This document shows positions 1 to 8,329 of a stretch of 64,000 nt of DNA, in pieces. Below the pieces are notes generated by a model that was not told where the DNA came from, made no database searches, and saw only the letters and a program-made list of their open reading frames with translations. Within the stretch, counting starts at the first letter, position 1. Every line of letters starts with the position of its first letter. The DNA comes from Haloarcula regularis. Lineage in GTDB: Archaea; Halobacteriota; Halobacteria; Halobacteriales; Haloarculaceae. The stretch is taken from positions 1,612,001-1,676,000 of the forward strand of contig NZ_CP119794.1 in NCBI RefSeq assembly GCF_029338315.1. Reading direction: 5' to 3'. The position numbers and the translations under genes are program-made.

Positions 1-302
1 TGCCAGGACGTATCCAACGTGAGCGCGACGTACTCTTCTTCCGGCCACGTGTGCACCGCCAGGTGTGACTCGACGAGCAACAGCACCGACGTGAACCCCT
101 CACCGCCGGATTCGAAATCGTGGTGAACTTCATCGAGGATCGTGAGGCCGGCATCTTCGCATGCGTCCGTGAGGCGAGACATCAGCCCGTCTCGCTCTCG
201 GAGCACGGCTGGCGGAACGCCGAAGACGTCACAGACTCGGACCTCACTCTCGCGCATAGTGTCCAGTCGTCCGAGGGCGGTGAAACCCGAGTGAACCGGC
301 AT
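1..302 (-). CDS. speH: S-adenosylmethionine decarboxylase proenzyme (partial, C-terminus beyond window)
   Basis: The minus strand reads into the left edge of the window, so only the first 100 residues are visible. Residues 78-88 read ESHLAVHTWPE, the hallmark of SpeH-type S-adenosylmethionine decarboxylases. In that family the Glu-Ser bond (Ser79 here) is cut autocatalytically to form the pyruvoyl group, and the following His (His84 here) acts in processing. The enzyme makes decarboxylated S-adenosylmethionine, the aminopropyl donor for polyamines. I chose ATG at 302-300 because it gives about 60 residues before the conserved core, as in the family; ATG at 257-255 is also possible. The processing site is visible, but the cysteine-containing part that should follow is cut off. 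Confidence 0.72.
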   Translation of the reverse strand, partial: MPVHSGFTALGRLDTMRESEVRVCDVFGVPPAVLRERDGLMSRLTDACEDAGLTILDEVHHDFESGGEGFTSVLLLVESHLAVHTWPEEEYVALTLDTSW

Positions 303-349
303 CGCCGACCCCTTGTGCGCTCGGTCGACGACGCCCGCCGGTCGGGCCC

Positions 350-550
350 GAACAGCTCTCTGTGTCGATCAACCGTCTCGGAGAAGCCGATGCGTACTGG
401 GAGTCGCAAGTCACAGCGTTGACCGACCGGCAAGAAGAGGTGCGTTATGGTGCACGGGAACGCGGGTACTACGGAATCCCGCGCCGAGCGAACGTTCGAG
501 ACGTTGCTGCTGAGGGAGGCTACCTCGGTGTTAGTCGCCACCCTCGGGGG
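350..550 (+). pseudogene. HTH_10 (Bat-type) regulator, C-terminal fragment
   Basis: One plus-strand frame contains ALTDRQEEV, then ERGYYGIPRRANVRDVAAE, which matches the C-terminal helix-turn-helix of bacterio-opsin-activator-type (HTH_10) regulators. The recognition helix that should follow degenerates into unrelated sequence, and no N-terminal domain or start codon is present. It is best read as the remnant of a regulator gene. An intact HTH_10 gene lies at 3663-4349 beside a paralogous hydrolase, so this relic may once have been paired with the hydrolase at 531-1337. Confidence 0.5.
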
Positions 551-1337
551 CAGGTGCCTTGCTCCCGTCGATGAAGGCGCGAACCTCGGAGGTGACACGG
601 TCAGGTGCTTCTGTCGGCCCGCCGTGGCCGATACCCTCGAGTTCGACGAACTGGCTGCTCGGGAGGGCTTTGTCGACTGCACGGATGCCGTCTCGGAGGT
701 GGGGAGGTCCCTCTGTTCCGGTCAGTAGGAGTGTCGGTGCGTCGATGGATAGCGAGTCGGGGAGGCGGTACTGTTCGATAGCGCGGTTGATCCGCGCGAT
801 GTTTTCCGTCAGCGCGACGATGTCGGGCCAGGGCGGCCACTCTGCGAGCCAGCCGTCGAGGTCGTCGATATCGCCACCGTGCATGACCTCGCGGATGTAG
901 AATTTCATGGCCTGTCGGCGTTCACCGTCGTCGATCCGCGCCTGCATCTGTGACGCGAGGTCGGCCTGGTGCCTGTACTCACCGACGAGAACTGCCGGTT
1001 CATACGCGATGAGTTTCTCGACAGGCGCAGTTCGGGCGGTTTCAATCGCCAACAGACCGCCGAACGAGTGCCCGAACAGAACCGGGGTTCCATCGACCGC
1101 ATCGATCACCGCGCGAACGTCCTCGACGCCCCGATCAAGACGATACGCCTCGGAATCGCCGCTTTCCCCGACTCCGCGTCGATGGGGTATAATCACGGTG
1201 TGATCGTCGGCGAAGTGAGGAACGATCGGTTTCCAGTACTGTGGTGAGGAGCCTCCGTGAAGCAAAACGAGCGGCGGTCCCGCTCCGTGTCGTTCGAACG
1301 CGATACGTGTCCCATCAGCGGAAGAGACGGTCTGCAT
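531..1337 (-). CDS. alpha/beta hydrolase (paralogue 1)
   Basis: This 268-residue protein has the alpha/beta-hydrolase order: an oxyanion-hole HGG near residue 27, nucleophile elbow GHSFGG near residue 92, an acidic residue after the TLLLTGTEG strand, and a catalytic His in the GIGHGG motif near residue 238. The substrate cannot be told from sequence. It is clearly paralogous to the protein at 4568-5365; both share the stretch DDLDxWLAEWPxWPD and most of the cap region. The two copies flank a DrrAB-type exporter and its regulator, which hints at a shared role such as detoxification. A TTTATAAA element about 55 bases upstream is a likely promoter. Confidence 0.85.
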   Translation of the reverse strand: MQTVSSADGTRIAFERHGAGPPLVLLHGGSSPQYWKPIVPHFADDHTVIIPHRRGVGESGDSEAYRLDRGVEDVRAVIDAVDGTPVLFGHSFGGLLAIETARTAPVEKLIAYEPAVLVGEYRHQADLASQMQARIDDGERRQAMKFYIREVMHGGDIDDLDGWLAEWPPWPDIVALTENIARINRAIEQYRLPDSLSIDAPTLLLTGTEGPPHLRDGIRAVDKALPSSQFVELEGIGHGGPTEAPDRVTSEVRAFIDGSKAPAPEGGD

Positions 1338-1396
1338 TGGTGCTCCTGGTAGTTCTGCTACGAGTGGAGTATGTCTGTCTCTCAGTCATCCGGCCA

Positions 1397-1404
1397 TTTA
1401 TAAA
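1397..1404 (-). promoter_or_regulatory. TATA box for the 531-1337 hydrolase
   Basis: The palindromic TTTATAAA lies in the 255-base gap upstream of the hydrolase start at 1337. Transcription would begin roughly 25-30 bases downstream on the minus strand, giving a leader of about 30 bases. Confidence 0.45.
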
Positions 1405-1592
1405 CAGAGTAGGGCGCGAGGAACTCAGCTTTCAGCGCGGAGAGGATGTCAGATGCGGGCCGGTTTCGGTGTGACAGTGCAGTCGGCGCGGGAGTGACCA
1501 CCGTCTCGGTGACGAAGCAGCTATGGACCCAACCCAGTCAAGCCGGGATCGAGACGCATCGACAACGACTGGAAAAGCGCGGGAAATAGCCG

Positions 1593-2510
1593 CTATTGAA
1601 CTTCGGCCCTGGAGGCCCGTTTGAGGAGAGCGACAGCAGCGCCGCCCAGAAGGATGTTGAACCCCACAAGAACAGCAATAGCAGGAACGACTGTGTTCCA
1701 GAGGCCACCGAATGCAGTTACCTCAAAGACAGTCATCACGTCCTGTCCGAGCATGAGCGCTCGGATGCCATCGACGCCGTAGGTGATGGGGTTGACTACC
1801 GCTACGGTTTGAATCCAGCCTGGGAGTACATCCAGTGGAAGGAACGCACTCGAAATGAACAGAAGGGGGAACGTCAGGAGGTTCGCAATCATCACCGTAG
1901 CCTCTCGGTCGCGGGTGAGGAGTGCGACGATATTCGAGTACGCCATGAAGACACCGCCGAAGATGACGGTCACGACGAAGATACCGAGGATACCGGGCAG
2001 CCCGGTCTGCAGATACTGCGCTGCAGTTGCGCCGGGCTTGAGAACCAACAGGAGGTATCCGAGGCCGACGATGATACCTGTTTGTGCAGTGATTCGGACC
2101 ACCTCCGACAGCGCTTTCCCGAGAAACATCGCGCTTCGATTCATCGGGGAGAGTAGCGTCTTATCGAACATCCCGGTCTCCATATCGTCGACCAGTCCGA
2201 TACCGGAGACGGCAGCGGCTGCAAGCGCTGACTGAATGATTATCGCGGGGGTGAGATACGTCACGTACGTCACGTCACTCGATAGCGATTGGGCCAAGGC
2301 CCCACCTGCGATCGCCCCGAGAACTTCGGCCATAAGGACGAAGAAGATGACCGGCTGGACCAGTGAGGTGAACGTCACGTAGGGGTTGCGGGACGTCTTG
2401 ACGAGCCACCGCCTGAAGCTGATCCGTGCGTCAGTTGCGAGGCTGTTTCCGGACGCTCGCTGCGCCGCGTCACCGTCGATGGAGTCACGTTCGTCGGTTA
2501 CGCCACTCAT
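1593..2510 (-). CDS. ABC-2 type transporter permease (DrrB-like)
   Basis: The 305-residue protein has a cytoplasmic N-terminus, then about six hydrophobic segments, as in ABC-2 exporter permeases. It includes the family segment with FISSAFLPLDVLPGW followed by VNPITYGVDGIRALML. Its start overlaps the end of the ATPase gene by four bases (2507-2510), so the two subunits are translationally coupled and form one exporter. DrrAB-type systems export hydrophobic drugs or lipids; the substrate here is unknown. Confidence 0.88.
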   Translation of the reverse strand: MSGVTDERDSIDGDAAQRASGNSLATDARISFRRWLVKTSRNPYVTFTSLVQPVIFFVLMAEVLGAIAGGALAQSLSSDVTYVTYLTPAIIIQSALAAAAVSGIGLVDDMETGMFDKTLLSPMNRSAMFLGKALSEVVRITAQTGIIVGLGYLLLVLKPGATAAQYLQTGLPGILGIFVVTVIFGGVFMAYSNIVALLTRDREATVMIANLLTFPLLFISSAFLPLDVLPGWIQTVAVVNPITYGVDGIRALMLGQDVMTVFEVTAFGGLWNTVVPAIAVLVGFNILLGGAAVALLKRASRAEVQ

Positions 2511-3565
2511 CGAACCACCTCCTGAACACTCGTGGGTTCACTATCCGCGCTGTCCTTCCCCTCACCCTTCTCTCCAGCCAGCGTGAGGAAGACGTCGTCA
2601 AGCGTCGGAGATTGAATGTCGAAATCAGTGATCGTGATGCCTGCCGCGGACAGTTCGGTGAAGAGGTCGCTCGTGGCCGAGCGAGCGTTGTCGGCTTCGA
2701 TGCGCAGGCCGTCGGCGGTTCGTTCGATAGCCGTCGTGTCGAGAGCCGAGCGCTGCCGGACGATATTCCTCGCACGGCGTCGATTTTCCTGTGACGGGTC
2801 GTCCAGTGCTAGTGTGAGAGTCTCCGTCCCCACAGCTGACTTGAGTGCAGCTGGTGTGCCAGTGTGGGTGATCTGTCCCTCTTGGAGGATGGCCAGGCGA
2901 TCACACAGCTCGTTTGCTTCTTCGAGATATTGGGTCGTGAGAAACACCGTCGTTCCCTGGTCGTTGATCTTCTCGAAGTAGTTCCAAACCCGGAGTCGGG
3001 CCTCGGGATCGAGACCAGTCGTCGGCTCGTCGAGGAAGACGACGGGCGGACGGTGGACGAGGACAGTGGCGGTGTCGAGACGCTTCTGCATTCCACCCGA
3101 GAACGTTTCTGCCCGCTTGTCCGCGACGTCTCGCAAGTCCACGAGGTCGAGCAATTCCTCGATGCGGTCCGCTCGTTCTTCTCTCGGAACGCCGTACATC
3201 CGACAGGCGACGCGCAGGTTCTCACGGGGTGTGAGCTCGAAGTCGATGCTCGTCTCCTGGGCCATGTAGCCGATGGATTCGCGCACAGCCTGTGGATCCG
3301 CTTTCGTATCGTAGCCGTTGATCCGTACTGCCCCCTGTGTCGGATACAGCAGCGTGACGAGGGTCTTTATCGTGGTCGTCTTCCCGGCTCCGTTCGGACC
3401 CAGAAAGCCGAAGAACTCGCCCTCTTTGACATCGAGAGAGACGCCTCGGACGGCCGCTGTTCCATCGTCGTACGTTACGTGGACGTCCTCCGCGCCGATA
3501 GCAGTGTGACGCTCCGAGGAGTCCGCTTCGGTCTCAGATTGGTGCCGTGCCTGTTGCAATGTCAT
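2507..3565 (-). CDS. ABC transporter ATP-binding protein (DrrA-like)
   Basis: The ATPase has Walker A GPNGAGKTTT, the ABC signature FSGGMQKR, Walker B VVFLDEPTTGLDP and a C-terminal extension of the DrrA/DUF4162 type. The frame stays open to 3778, but that extension is basic and unlike the family. I therefore start at ATG 3565-3563, giving 352 residues. It overlaps the permease gene by four bases. The HTH_10 gene lies 97 bases upstream on the same strand, with a weak TATA-like CTTAAA at 3623-3628 between them. The exporter can therefore be transcribed with the regulator or alone. Confidence 0.88.
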   Translation of the reverse strand: MTLQQARHQSETEADSSERHTAIGAEDVHVTYDDGTAAVRGVSLDVKEGEFFGFLGPNGAGKTTTIKTLVTLLYPTQGAVRINGYDTKADPQAVRESIGYMAQETSIDFELTPRENLRVACRMYGVPREERADRIEELLDLVDLRDVADKRAETFSGGMQKRLDTATVLVHRPPVVFLDEPTTGLDPEARLRVWNYFEKINDQGTTVFLTTQYLEEANELCDRLAILQEGQITHTGTPAALKSAVGTETLTLALDDPSQENRRRARNIVRQRSALDTTAIERTADGLRIEADNARSATSDLFTELSAAGITITDFDIQSPTLDDVFLTLAGEKGEGKDSADSEPTSVQEVVR

Positions 3566-3662
3566 AGGCGAGTAACCCGTCGAGATGGTCCCCGGTATGG
3601 AATACTCGAATTCGTGAGGGCGTTTAAGTGCCCGACCCCGGAAACCGGCGAGCGGTGCCCTG

Positions 3663-4349
3663 TCAGTTCGGCAGCGGCGGCCACGTTGTAGCGACCGTCT
3701 CCTCGATGAGTTGGGTCTGGGCCCGGCGCAGCCGTTCAGAGACGGAAGACGGCGAGATGTCCAGTTCTGCAGCGACATCTTCCAAGGACGCTTGCCGCGG
3801 GATGTCGAAATGACCCAATTCGTAGGCGATTCGGAGTGCCTCGTGCTGGCGGTCTGTCAGTCCGTCGCCCGGTGGTTCGGACTCTCCATCTCGGGTAAGT
3901 CGGTGTAACTTGAAGTCAGCGTTCCGCTGCCAGAACGAAGAGAACTGCCGGAACGCGTCCCGGTCGGCGAACCAGCCGGTCTGTCGCCACCCACTCGGGA
4001 CCACGGTGATCCGTTCGATGATAGCGTCGGCAGTGGCGAGGGCTTCGAGACCCGCAAGATCGTCGAGATGCTCACCGAGCTGTTCCTCTAGACTGAGTGC
4101 TGGGATAACCTGGTATCGACGCGTCTCTCCGGCCTCCCCAACGAGTGCCCACTCCCCGACGTCGTATGCGTCGGTGAAGGCACTCTCGATTGCCGACCGA
4201 GACCCGTCCTGGACGGTAACGAGGAACAGCGGACGGTTCCCGTGATTGTACTGCATTTCGAGCGTCAACGTCGCGTCGCGGACGTCGGTTGCCACGCCCG
4301 CGAGCGGTAGCGCCTGACAGTCGATGTCGAACTCGGCGACGAGCCCCAT
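3663..4349 (-). CDS. HTH_10 family transcriptional regulator (Bat-like)
   Basis: This 228-residue protein has an N-terminal ligand-type domain and a C-terminal helix-turn-helix beginning LTDRQHEALRIAYELGHFD and ending SSVSERLRRAQTQLIEE, the signature of haloarchaeal HTH_10 regulators. It sits upstream of the exporter genes and divergent from the hydrolase at 4568. That suggests it controls export and hydrolase expression in response to a small molecule or stress. The effector is unknown. Confidence 0.85.
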   Translation of the reverse strand: MGLVAEFDIDCQALPLAGVATDVRDATLTLEMQYNHGNRPLFLVTVQDGSRSAIESAFTDAYDVGEWALVGEAGETRRYQVIPALSLEEQLGEHLDDLAGLEALATADAIIERITVVPSGWRQTGWFADRDAFRQFSSFWQRNADFKLHRLTRDGESEPPGDGLTDRQHEALRIAYELGHFDIPRQASLEDVAAELDISPSSVSERLRRAQTQLIEETVATTWPPLPN

Positions 4350-4506
4350 ATGTCGTTGTTTCTACCGATCATATTGGTGGTGTCGAAACAGTCGGCCTCG
4401 TCGGACCGACTCGTCGAGAATCGATCGCTGCTGCTCCCAACTCACCGCTCTCGGTTCCAATTAGTCTGTCCGGGACGAGAGTGGCCTCGGTCGTCCTCCC
4501 GGCACG

Positions 4507-4512
4507 TATAAA
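4507..4512 (+). promoter_or_regulatory. TATA box for the 4568-5883 operon
   Basis: TATAAA within CGTATAAACGG lies 61 bases before the hydrolase ATG, in the divergent region shared with the HTH_10 gene. Transcription would start near 4535. Confidence 0.45.
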
Positions 4513-4567
4513 CGGCCCAACGACTGAGAGAACGGCTTAGCCCCGTCGTCTTCGAACATCGAGTCGC

Positions 4568-5365
4568 ATGAGGACGACACAGTCCGCAAACGGCACCGAG
4601 ATAGCCTACGAACGATACGGCGATGGCCAGCCACTGATCTTTCTCCATGGGGGGATGGCGCCCCGACAGTATTGGAACCCCGTCTTACCGCATTTCGAGG
4701 AGTACGCTGCCGTCATCCCGCAGCGACCGGGGTTCGGTACGTGTCTCGACGATCCGACGGAGACGAGCGCCGATGAAGTACTGAACCGTGAAGCCCGGTA
4801 CGTTCGCACGCTCGTAGACGCCGTCGAGGGTGAGCCGATCCTGTTCGGTCACTCCTACGGTGCGCTGACGGCAGTCGAGTCAGCAACGGACGCGGCGGTC
4901 GAAGCGGTTCTTGCCTACGAACCGGCGGTGCTCCCCGACGAGTATCGTACAGAGGCCGATCTCGCCGACCGAATGGCGACGCTCATCGAGGACGGTGACC
5001 GGGAGGAAGCCGTGAAACGCTACATCGAACAGGTCCTCCACCCCGATGGTATCGATGATCTCGATGCGTGGCTGGCAGAATGGCCGGTCTGGCCCGACTG
5101 CGTGGAACTCGCCGAGGAGGTCGTGCGGATGAATCGCGCTGTCGAACAGTATCAGCTCCCGGACGCGCTGGATGTCACAGCGCCCGTACTCGTGATGACC
5201 GGAACAAACGGCCCACAATTCCTCCGCGAGAGCGCTCGCGGTGTTCACGACGCGCTTCCAGAAAGCCGTCTCGTCGAATTCGACGGTATCAGTCACAGCG
5301 GCCCGAGTGAAGCCCCGAAACGGATCGCAGCGGAAGTCGAAGCGTTCCTCCGCGGTAGTGAGTAA
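4568..5365 (+). CDS. alpha/beta hydrolase (paralogue 2)
   Basis: This 265-residue hydrolase has HGG in the oxyanion loop, nucleophile elbow GHSYGA near residue 97, an acidic position after VLVMTGTNG, and catalytic His in GISHSG. It aligns along its whole length with the protein at 531-1337. Its stop codon overlaps the start of the next gene by one base (TAATG at 5363-5367), so the hydrolase and the lipoprotein gene form an operon, divergent from the HTH_10 regulator. Confidence 0.87.
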   Translation: MRTTQSANGTEIAYERYGDGQPLIFLHGGMAPRQYWNPVLPHFEEYAAVIPQRPGFGTCLDDPTETSADEVLNREARYVRTLVDAVEGEPILFGHSYGALTAVESATDAAVEAVLAYEPAVLPDEYRTEADLADRMATLIEDGDREEAVKRYIEQVLHPDGIDDLDAWLAEWPVWPDCVELAEEVVRMNRAVEQYQLPDALDVTAPVLVMTGTNGPQFLRESARGVHDALPESRLVEFDGISHSGPSEAPKRIAAEVEAFLRGSE

Positions 5366-5883
5366 TGGTCAGAGAGACAGCGCAGCGCACAGCTGTCACT
5401 GAAGATGGCTGCACGCCCTCTAGACGACAGGTACTCGCCGGACTCGGAGTGACAGCCGCGGCTGGACTTGCTGGCTGTCGCGGTTCTGCATCGGGTGGCT
5501 CGGAGTCCGTCGACTGTCACAGCGCTGCGCTCTCCCACGGCGATGGCGACATCCTCGACAGAGGCGTGATGGCAGCAATTGAGGGCGACGACGTCCGACT
5601 GGCGATCCCCCTGGCCGTCGAAGCGGTGCAGAATCAGAACGTCGACCGATTGAAAGTGTTCGACGCGTCTGGCGAAGTAGTACACGTGATACCCGTGTCT
5701 CCGGACGACGAGAGTCGGATGGTGAGAAAATCTGGCGTCGGCGACGGGCAACTCCAGTACGAGCAGTATCTCGGTCAGCGCCCGTTTCACGGTCAGTACC
5801 GGGTCGTCGCCATAGACCAGACCGGCACGGAACTCGACTCCATCACCGTCGAATTCAACTGCTTCCCAGAAGTCGACGGCTGA
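5365..5883 (+). CDS. Tat-exported lipoprotein of unknown function
   Basis: The 172-residue product starts with a twin-arginine signal (SRRQVLAGLG, residues 19-28) ending in a lipobox GLAGC with Cys38, so it should be exported folded and lipid-anchored outside the membrane. The mature part is a small beta-rich domain of about 130 residues that I do not recognise. It is translationally coupled to the hydrolase at 4568-5365, which suggests the pair acts in one process at the cell surface. Confidence 0.75.
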   Translation: MVRETAQRTAVTEDGCTPSRRQVLAGLGVTAAAGLAGCRGSASGGSESVDCHSAALSHGDGDILDRGVMAAIEGDDVRLAIPLAVEAVQNQNVDRLKVFDASGEVVHVIPVSPDDESRMVRKSGVGDGQLQYEQYLGQRPFHGQYRVVAIDQTGTELDSITVEFNCFPEVDG

Positions 5884-5964
5884 TCCGGGTTCCGGCAGTA
5901 GTGTCGATGGGGCGCGCCGAACAGCAGCCTCAAGGTTCGATTTCAGCCTCGTTCCTGACATCCT

Positions 5965-5984
5965 CCCACGGCTAAAGCCGTGGG
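5965..5984 (-). ncRNA. Right-end hairpin, probable 3' end of the TnpB guide (omega) RNA
   Basis: An 8-bp stem with a TAAA loop forms the transposon right end. In this family the guide RNA of TnpB is derived from this end and overlaps the tnpB 3' coding region. Here the tnpB stop codon (5972-5974) lies inside the hairpin, consistent with that arrangement. The RNA's 5' limit cannot be placed by eye. Confidence 0.45.
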
Positions 5985-7126
5985 GTTCCCTCACTGGGGG
6001 TTGAACCCACGGACACGGAGAGGTTCGCAGGTTCGTCGTCACGGTGGACGATGACCTGCGTTTCGGGCTGTGCCAGTACAGCCCCCGCCTCAGACAGCGG
6101 TTTCGAGAACTTGCCTAAGGCTCGTTTGCCGATGTTCAGCGCACCGTTCTTGTCCGCGTTGTCATCCAACCCACAGTCGGGACACTCGAAGCGCCCCTGC
6201 GTTGCTCGGACACCCTCGCAGGCACAGCGGTTGCACGTCTTCGAGGTGTCGTACTCATCGATCAACTGCACGTCGATACCTGCGTCGTGGGCCTTGTATT
6301 CGATGTAGTTGAGTAGGCGGGCGAACGGCATCTTGTGGGTCTTGTCGTTGACGTACCTGCCTTTGTCGTTGTCCTTGCGAATCCCGCCGAGGTCGCCCAC
6401 GACGATGACCGCGTTCCGCTCCTGAGCGTCCTCCACTATTCTCCGAGCAATCTTGTGGAGGCGGTCGTCCACTTTCCGTGCTTCCGCGTTACCGATACGC
6501 TCGACCACCTGCTGTCCCTGTCGTGGTTTGGAGTTCCCGATGGACTTGCGGAGTTGCTTGTAGTGTTCGCGGATACGGCGCACTTCCTCTCCGTAGAAGG
6601 TGGTCTTGCGGTCAGAGAGGAACGCACAGGTTGCGACCCACCGTGCGCCCATGTCGATAGCCAGCACGTCGTCGTACTCGTCGGCCACGGTCACAGACCG
6701 CTTCACGACGAGATGGACGTACCAATCACCGTCACGGCGCACCAGTTCGCTGTCCCGAATGTCGCCCTCGCGGACGAGTTGTTCGTCTTTTCGTGGGACG
6801 TGGGCAGGACACCAGATGGAGTTGCCCCGTCCACGCTCGGGGTCGTAGACGGGGACTTTCACCCACCACGACGAGAGAACGGTGTCCTCGTCGTGGGCCA
6901 CGTCGAACACGTCGTTGCGAAGCACAACGGGTTGTTCGGTATCGGAATTCGGGTCTTTCTGCCGTTGGACTTTCGACGCCTGTTGGTCGGTCGCAGAGTA
7001 CAGGTCAGCGTCTCCACCGTGCACCTCGGTCTGGAACGCCTCGTACTCGCGGGCGAGCAGGTCGGCTTTCCTGCTGGTCAGCGAGTGGAGTTTGACCCGC
7101 ACCGTGGTTGAGACGGTCTGGTGCAT
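5972..7126 (-). CDS. tnpB: TnpB, RNA-guided nuclease-type transposase accessory protein
   Basis: This 384-residue protein has the RuvC-I motif LAIDMGARW. The RuvC-III region includes a four-cysteine zinc ribbon (CNRCACEG and CPDCGLDD) followed by ADKNGALNI, which supplies the last aspartate. At the usual RuvC-II position it reads VVGDLGGIR, so the expected glutamate (V-E-D-L) is a glycine. Family TnpBs are RNA-guided DNA nucleases that help retain the transposon. Whether this copy can cut depends on a relocated acidic residue. The gene is followed three bases away (in transcription order, preceded) by the broken tnpA. Confidence 0.85.
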   Translation of the reverse strand: MHQTVSTTVRVKLHSLTSRKADLLAREYEAFQTEVHGGDADLYSATDQQASKVQRQKDPNSDTEQPVVLRNDVFDVAHDEDTVLSSWWVKVPVYDPERGRGNSIWCPAHVPRKDEQLVREGDIRDSELVRRDGDWYVHLVVKRSVTVADEYDDVLAIDMGARWVATCAFLSDRKTTFYGEEVRRIREHYKQLRKSIGNSKPRQGQQVVERIGNAEARKVDDRLHKIARRIVEDAQERNAVIVVGDLGGIRKDNDKGRYVNDKTHKMPFARLLNYIEYKAHDAGIDVQLIDEYDTSKTCNRCACEGVRATQGRFECPDCGLDDNADKNGALNIGKRALGKFSKPLSEAGAVLAQPETQVIVHRDDEPANLSVSVGSTPSEGTPRL

Positions 7127-7128
7127 GA

Positions 7129-7519
7129 CTACTCACCTGCTTGGGCGTCGATGTACTCCTCGATGACCCCGCTGGAGACGTCGCCCGCACTTGAGACGAA
7201 GTACGAGCGTGTCCACAGCGACGGCAAGCCGAAGCCGAACTCGTCGCGGAGGTGGCGGGAGGAGTAGCCCTTGACTTGTTGCATTATCTTGTTGGGCAAG
7301 TGTCGGGTCACCCGTGATGAGCAGGTGTACGTGATCGGGGCGGATCGCCAACTCCAAGATTTCGAGGTCGAGCTCGTCGGCTTTCTCCTCGATGAGTTCT
7401 TCGAGACGGTCACGTACCTCGTCGGTTAGTACCGATTTGCGGTATTTCGGGCACCAGATGAAGTGGTACTGGAGTTTGTGGACGTTGGTACGTTCCTGTC
7501 GAACCCACGAGGCATCGTC
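7129..7519 (-). pseudogene. tnpA: TnpA, Y1 transposase of IS200/IS605 (frameshifted)
   Basis: The minus strand encodes an IS200-type HUH transposase in two frames. The upstream part reads HKLQYHFIWCPKYR and RPDHVHLLITGDPTLA, containing the HUH motif. Near 7300 the frame changes, and the rest continues as NKIMQQVKGYSSRHL to VSSGVIEEYIDAQ, which holds the expected catalytic tyrosine. No convincing start codon is present before the conserved N-terminus; an in-frame TGA lies just upstream. The gene is inactive unless the frameshift is an assembly error. Confidence 0.75.
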
Positions 7520-7990
7520 AGTATATAGAATTCACTCACCTAAAGATGTTATACAAGCATCCAACCCCAGCCGTGGCTACGAACGTGGATAGATTCCCAG
7601 TCGTCGGCTTCATCCCACCCCTAAAGGGGTGGCTTTCACCTCGCTACCGCTGTAACCCAGAAGGGCCGTGCCGAAACGGGTCCCGGACCCGCGAGGGTCA
7701 ACTCTGGGTCAAAGAGGACCGGTGGGCAATCGATCTGACGGGGACCAGGACCCATTATATCCGTTTTGCTGTGAGTTAATTAAACCCACGGTTTTTGCTG
7801 GCGTTTCGCTGGGAGATGGCCGATGACGGACGACACCCTGTGCCCGGAGGTCGGCGAAACCGTCGCGATGGGCAGAAGTCTCCTCAGCTGGCGTTTTTCC
7901 GTCAAGAGCGTGGTTCGGTGGCTCTGTTGAAATCCTATGCGTTCGACATTTGTCTTGCTGGAATAGCCGTTAGGTAGGTGTGCGGAGTGA

Positions 7991-8278
7991 CTACTCGATC
8001 TCTAACTGCCCACTTCCACCGCCCTCCTCACCGTCGTTCTCGTCCCATTCGAGTTCGAACTCGATACTTCGTTCAGTCATATTGCCAGCTGGGCCCTCGC
8101 GTTCAGCTTTGACCTCGAAGGTTGGTCGGGCAGGTGGATTCAGCGTTACCGACTCAGAGCCTGCTTTCAGACTGATAGCATTTCCGCTGTCAAGATTATC
8201 CGCGACCTGCCGAAGGTACGATGCAATCTCTTTTCGACTCTGTTTGCTTTCCGATTTGAACAGGACTTCTTCAGGCAT
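7991..8278 (-). CDS. amphi-Trp domain protein, probable IS passenger
   Basis: The 95-residue acidic protein begins MPEEVLFKSESKQSR and contains EIASYLRQVADNLDSGN followed by a two-strand segment ending SIEFELEWDE. This matches the small amphi-Trp domain proteins common in haloarchaea, whose function is not known. It lies between the transposase stop (8330) and the left inverted repeat (7920) of the IS5-type element, so it appears to have been carried in with the element. Its C-terminus is glycine- and glutamate-rich. Confidence 0.75.
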   Translation of the reverse strand: MPEEVLFKSESKQSRKEIASYLRQVADNLDSGNAISLKAGSESVTLNPPARPTFEVKAEREGPAGNMTERSIEFELEWDENDGEEGGGSGQLEIE

Positions 8279-8329
8279 AATATACGATACGTTGTCTGCA
8301 CCGATAAATGAATCCCCTACATCTAACGT

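Larger units (their letters stand above)
5958..7649 (-). mobile_element. IS200/IS605-type element (tnpA-tnpB)
   Basis: About 1.7 kb bounded by subterminal hairpins rather than inverted repeats, as in IS200/IS605. At the tnpB 3' side, CCCACGGC-TAAA-GCCGTGGG folds at 5965-5984. At the tnpA 5' side, CCACCCC-TAAA-GGGGTGG folds at 7615-7632. The ends were placed by comparison with the related miniature element at 8640-9001, whose boundaries are exact. The left end is accurate to a base or two, the right end to perhaps ten bases. It holds a full-length tnpB and a frameshifted tnpA, so transposition would need TnpA from elsewhere. Confidence 0.78.

Noticed and set aside
2864..3691. 275-codon plus-strand frame
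   Set aside because: It lies antisense to the DrrA-like ATPase, whose Walker motifs are unmistakable.
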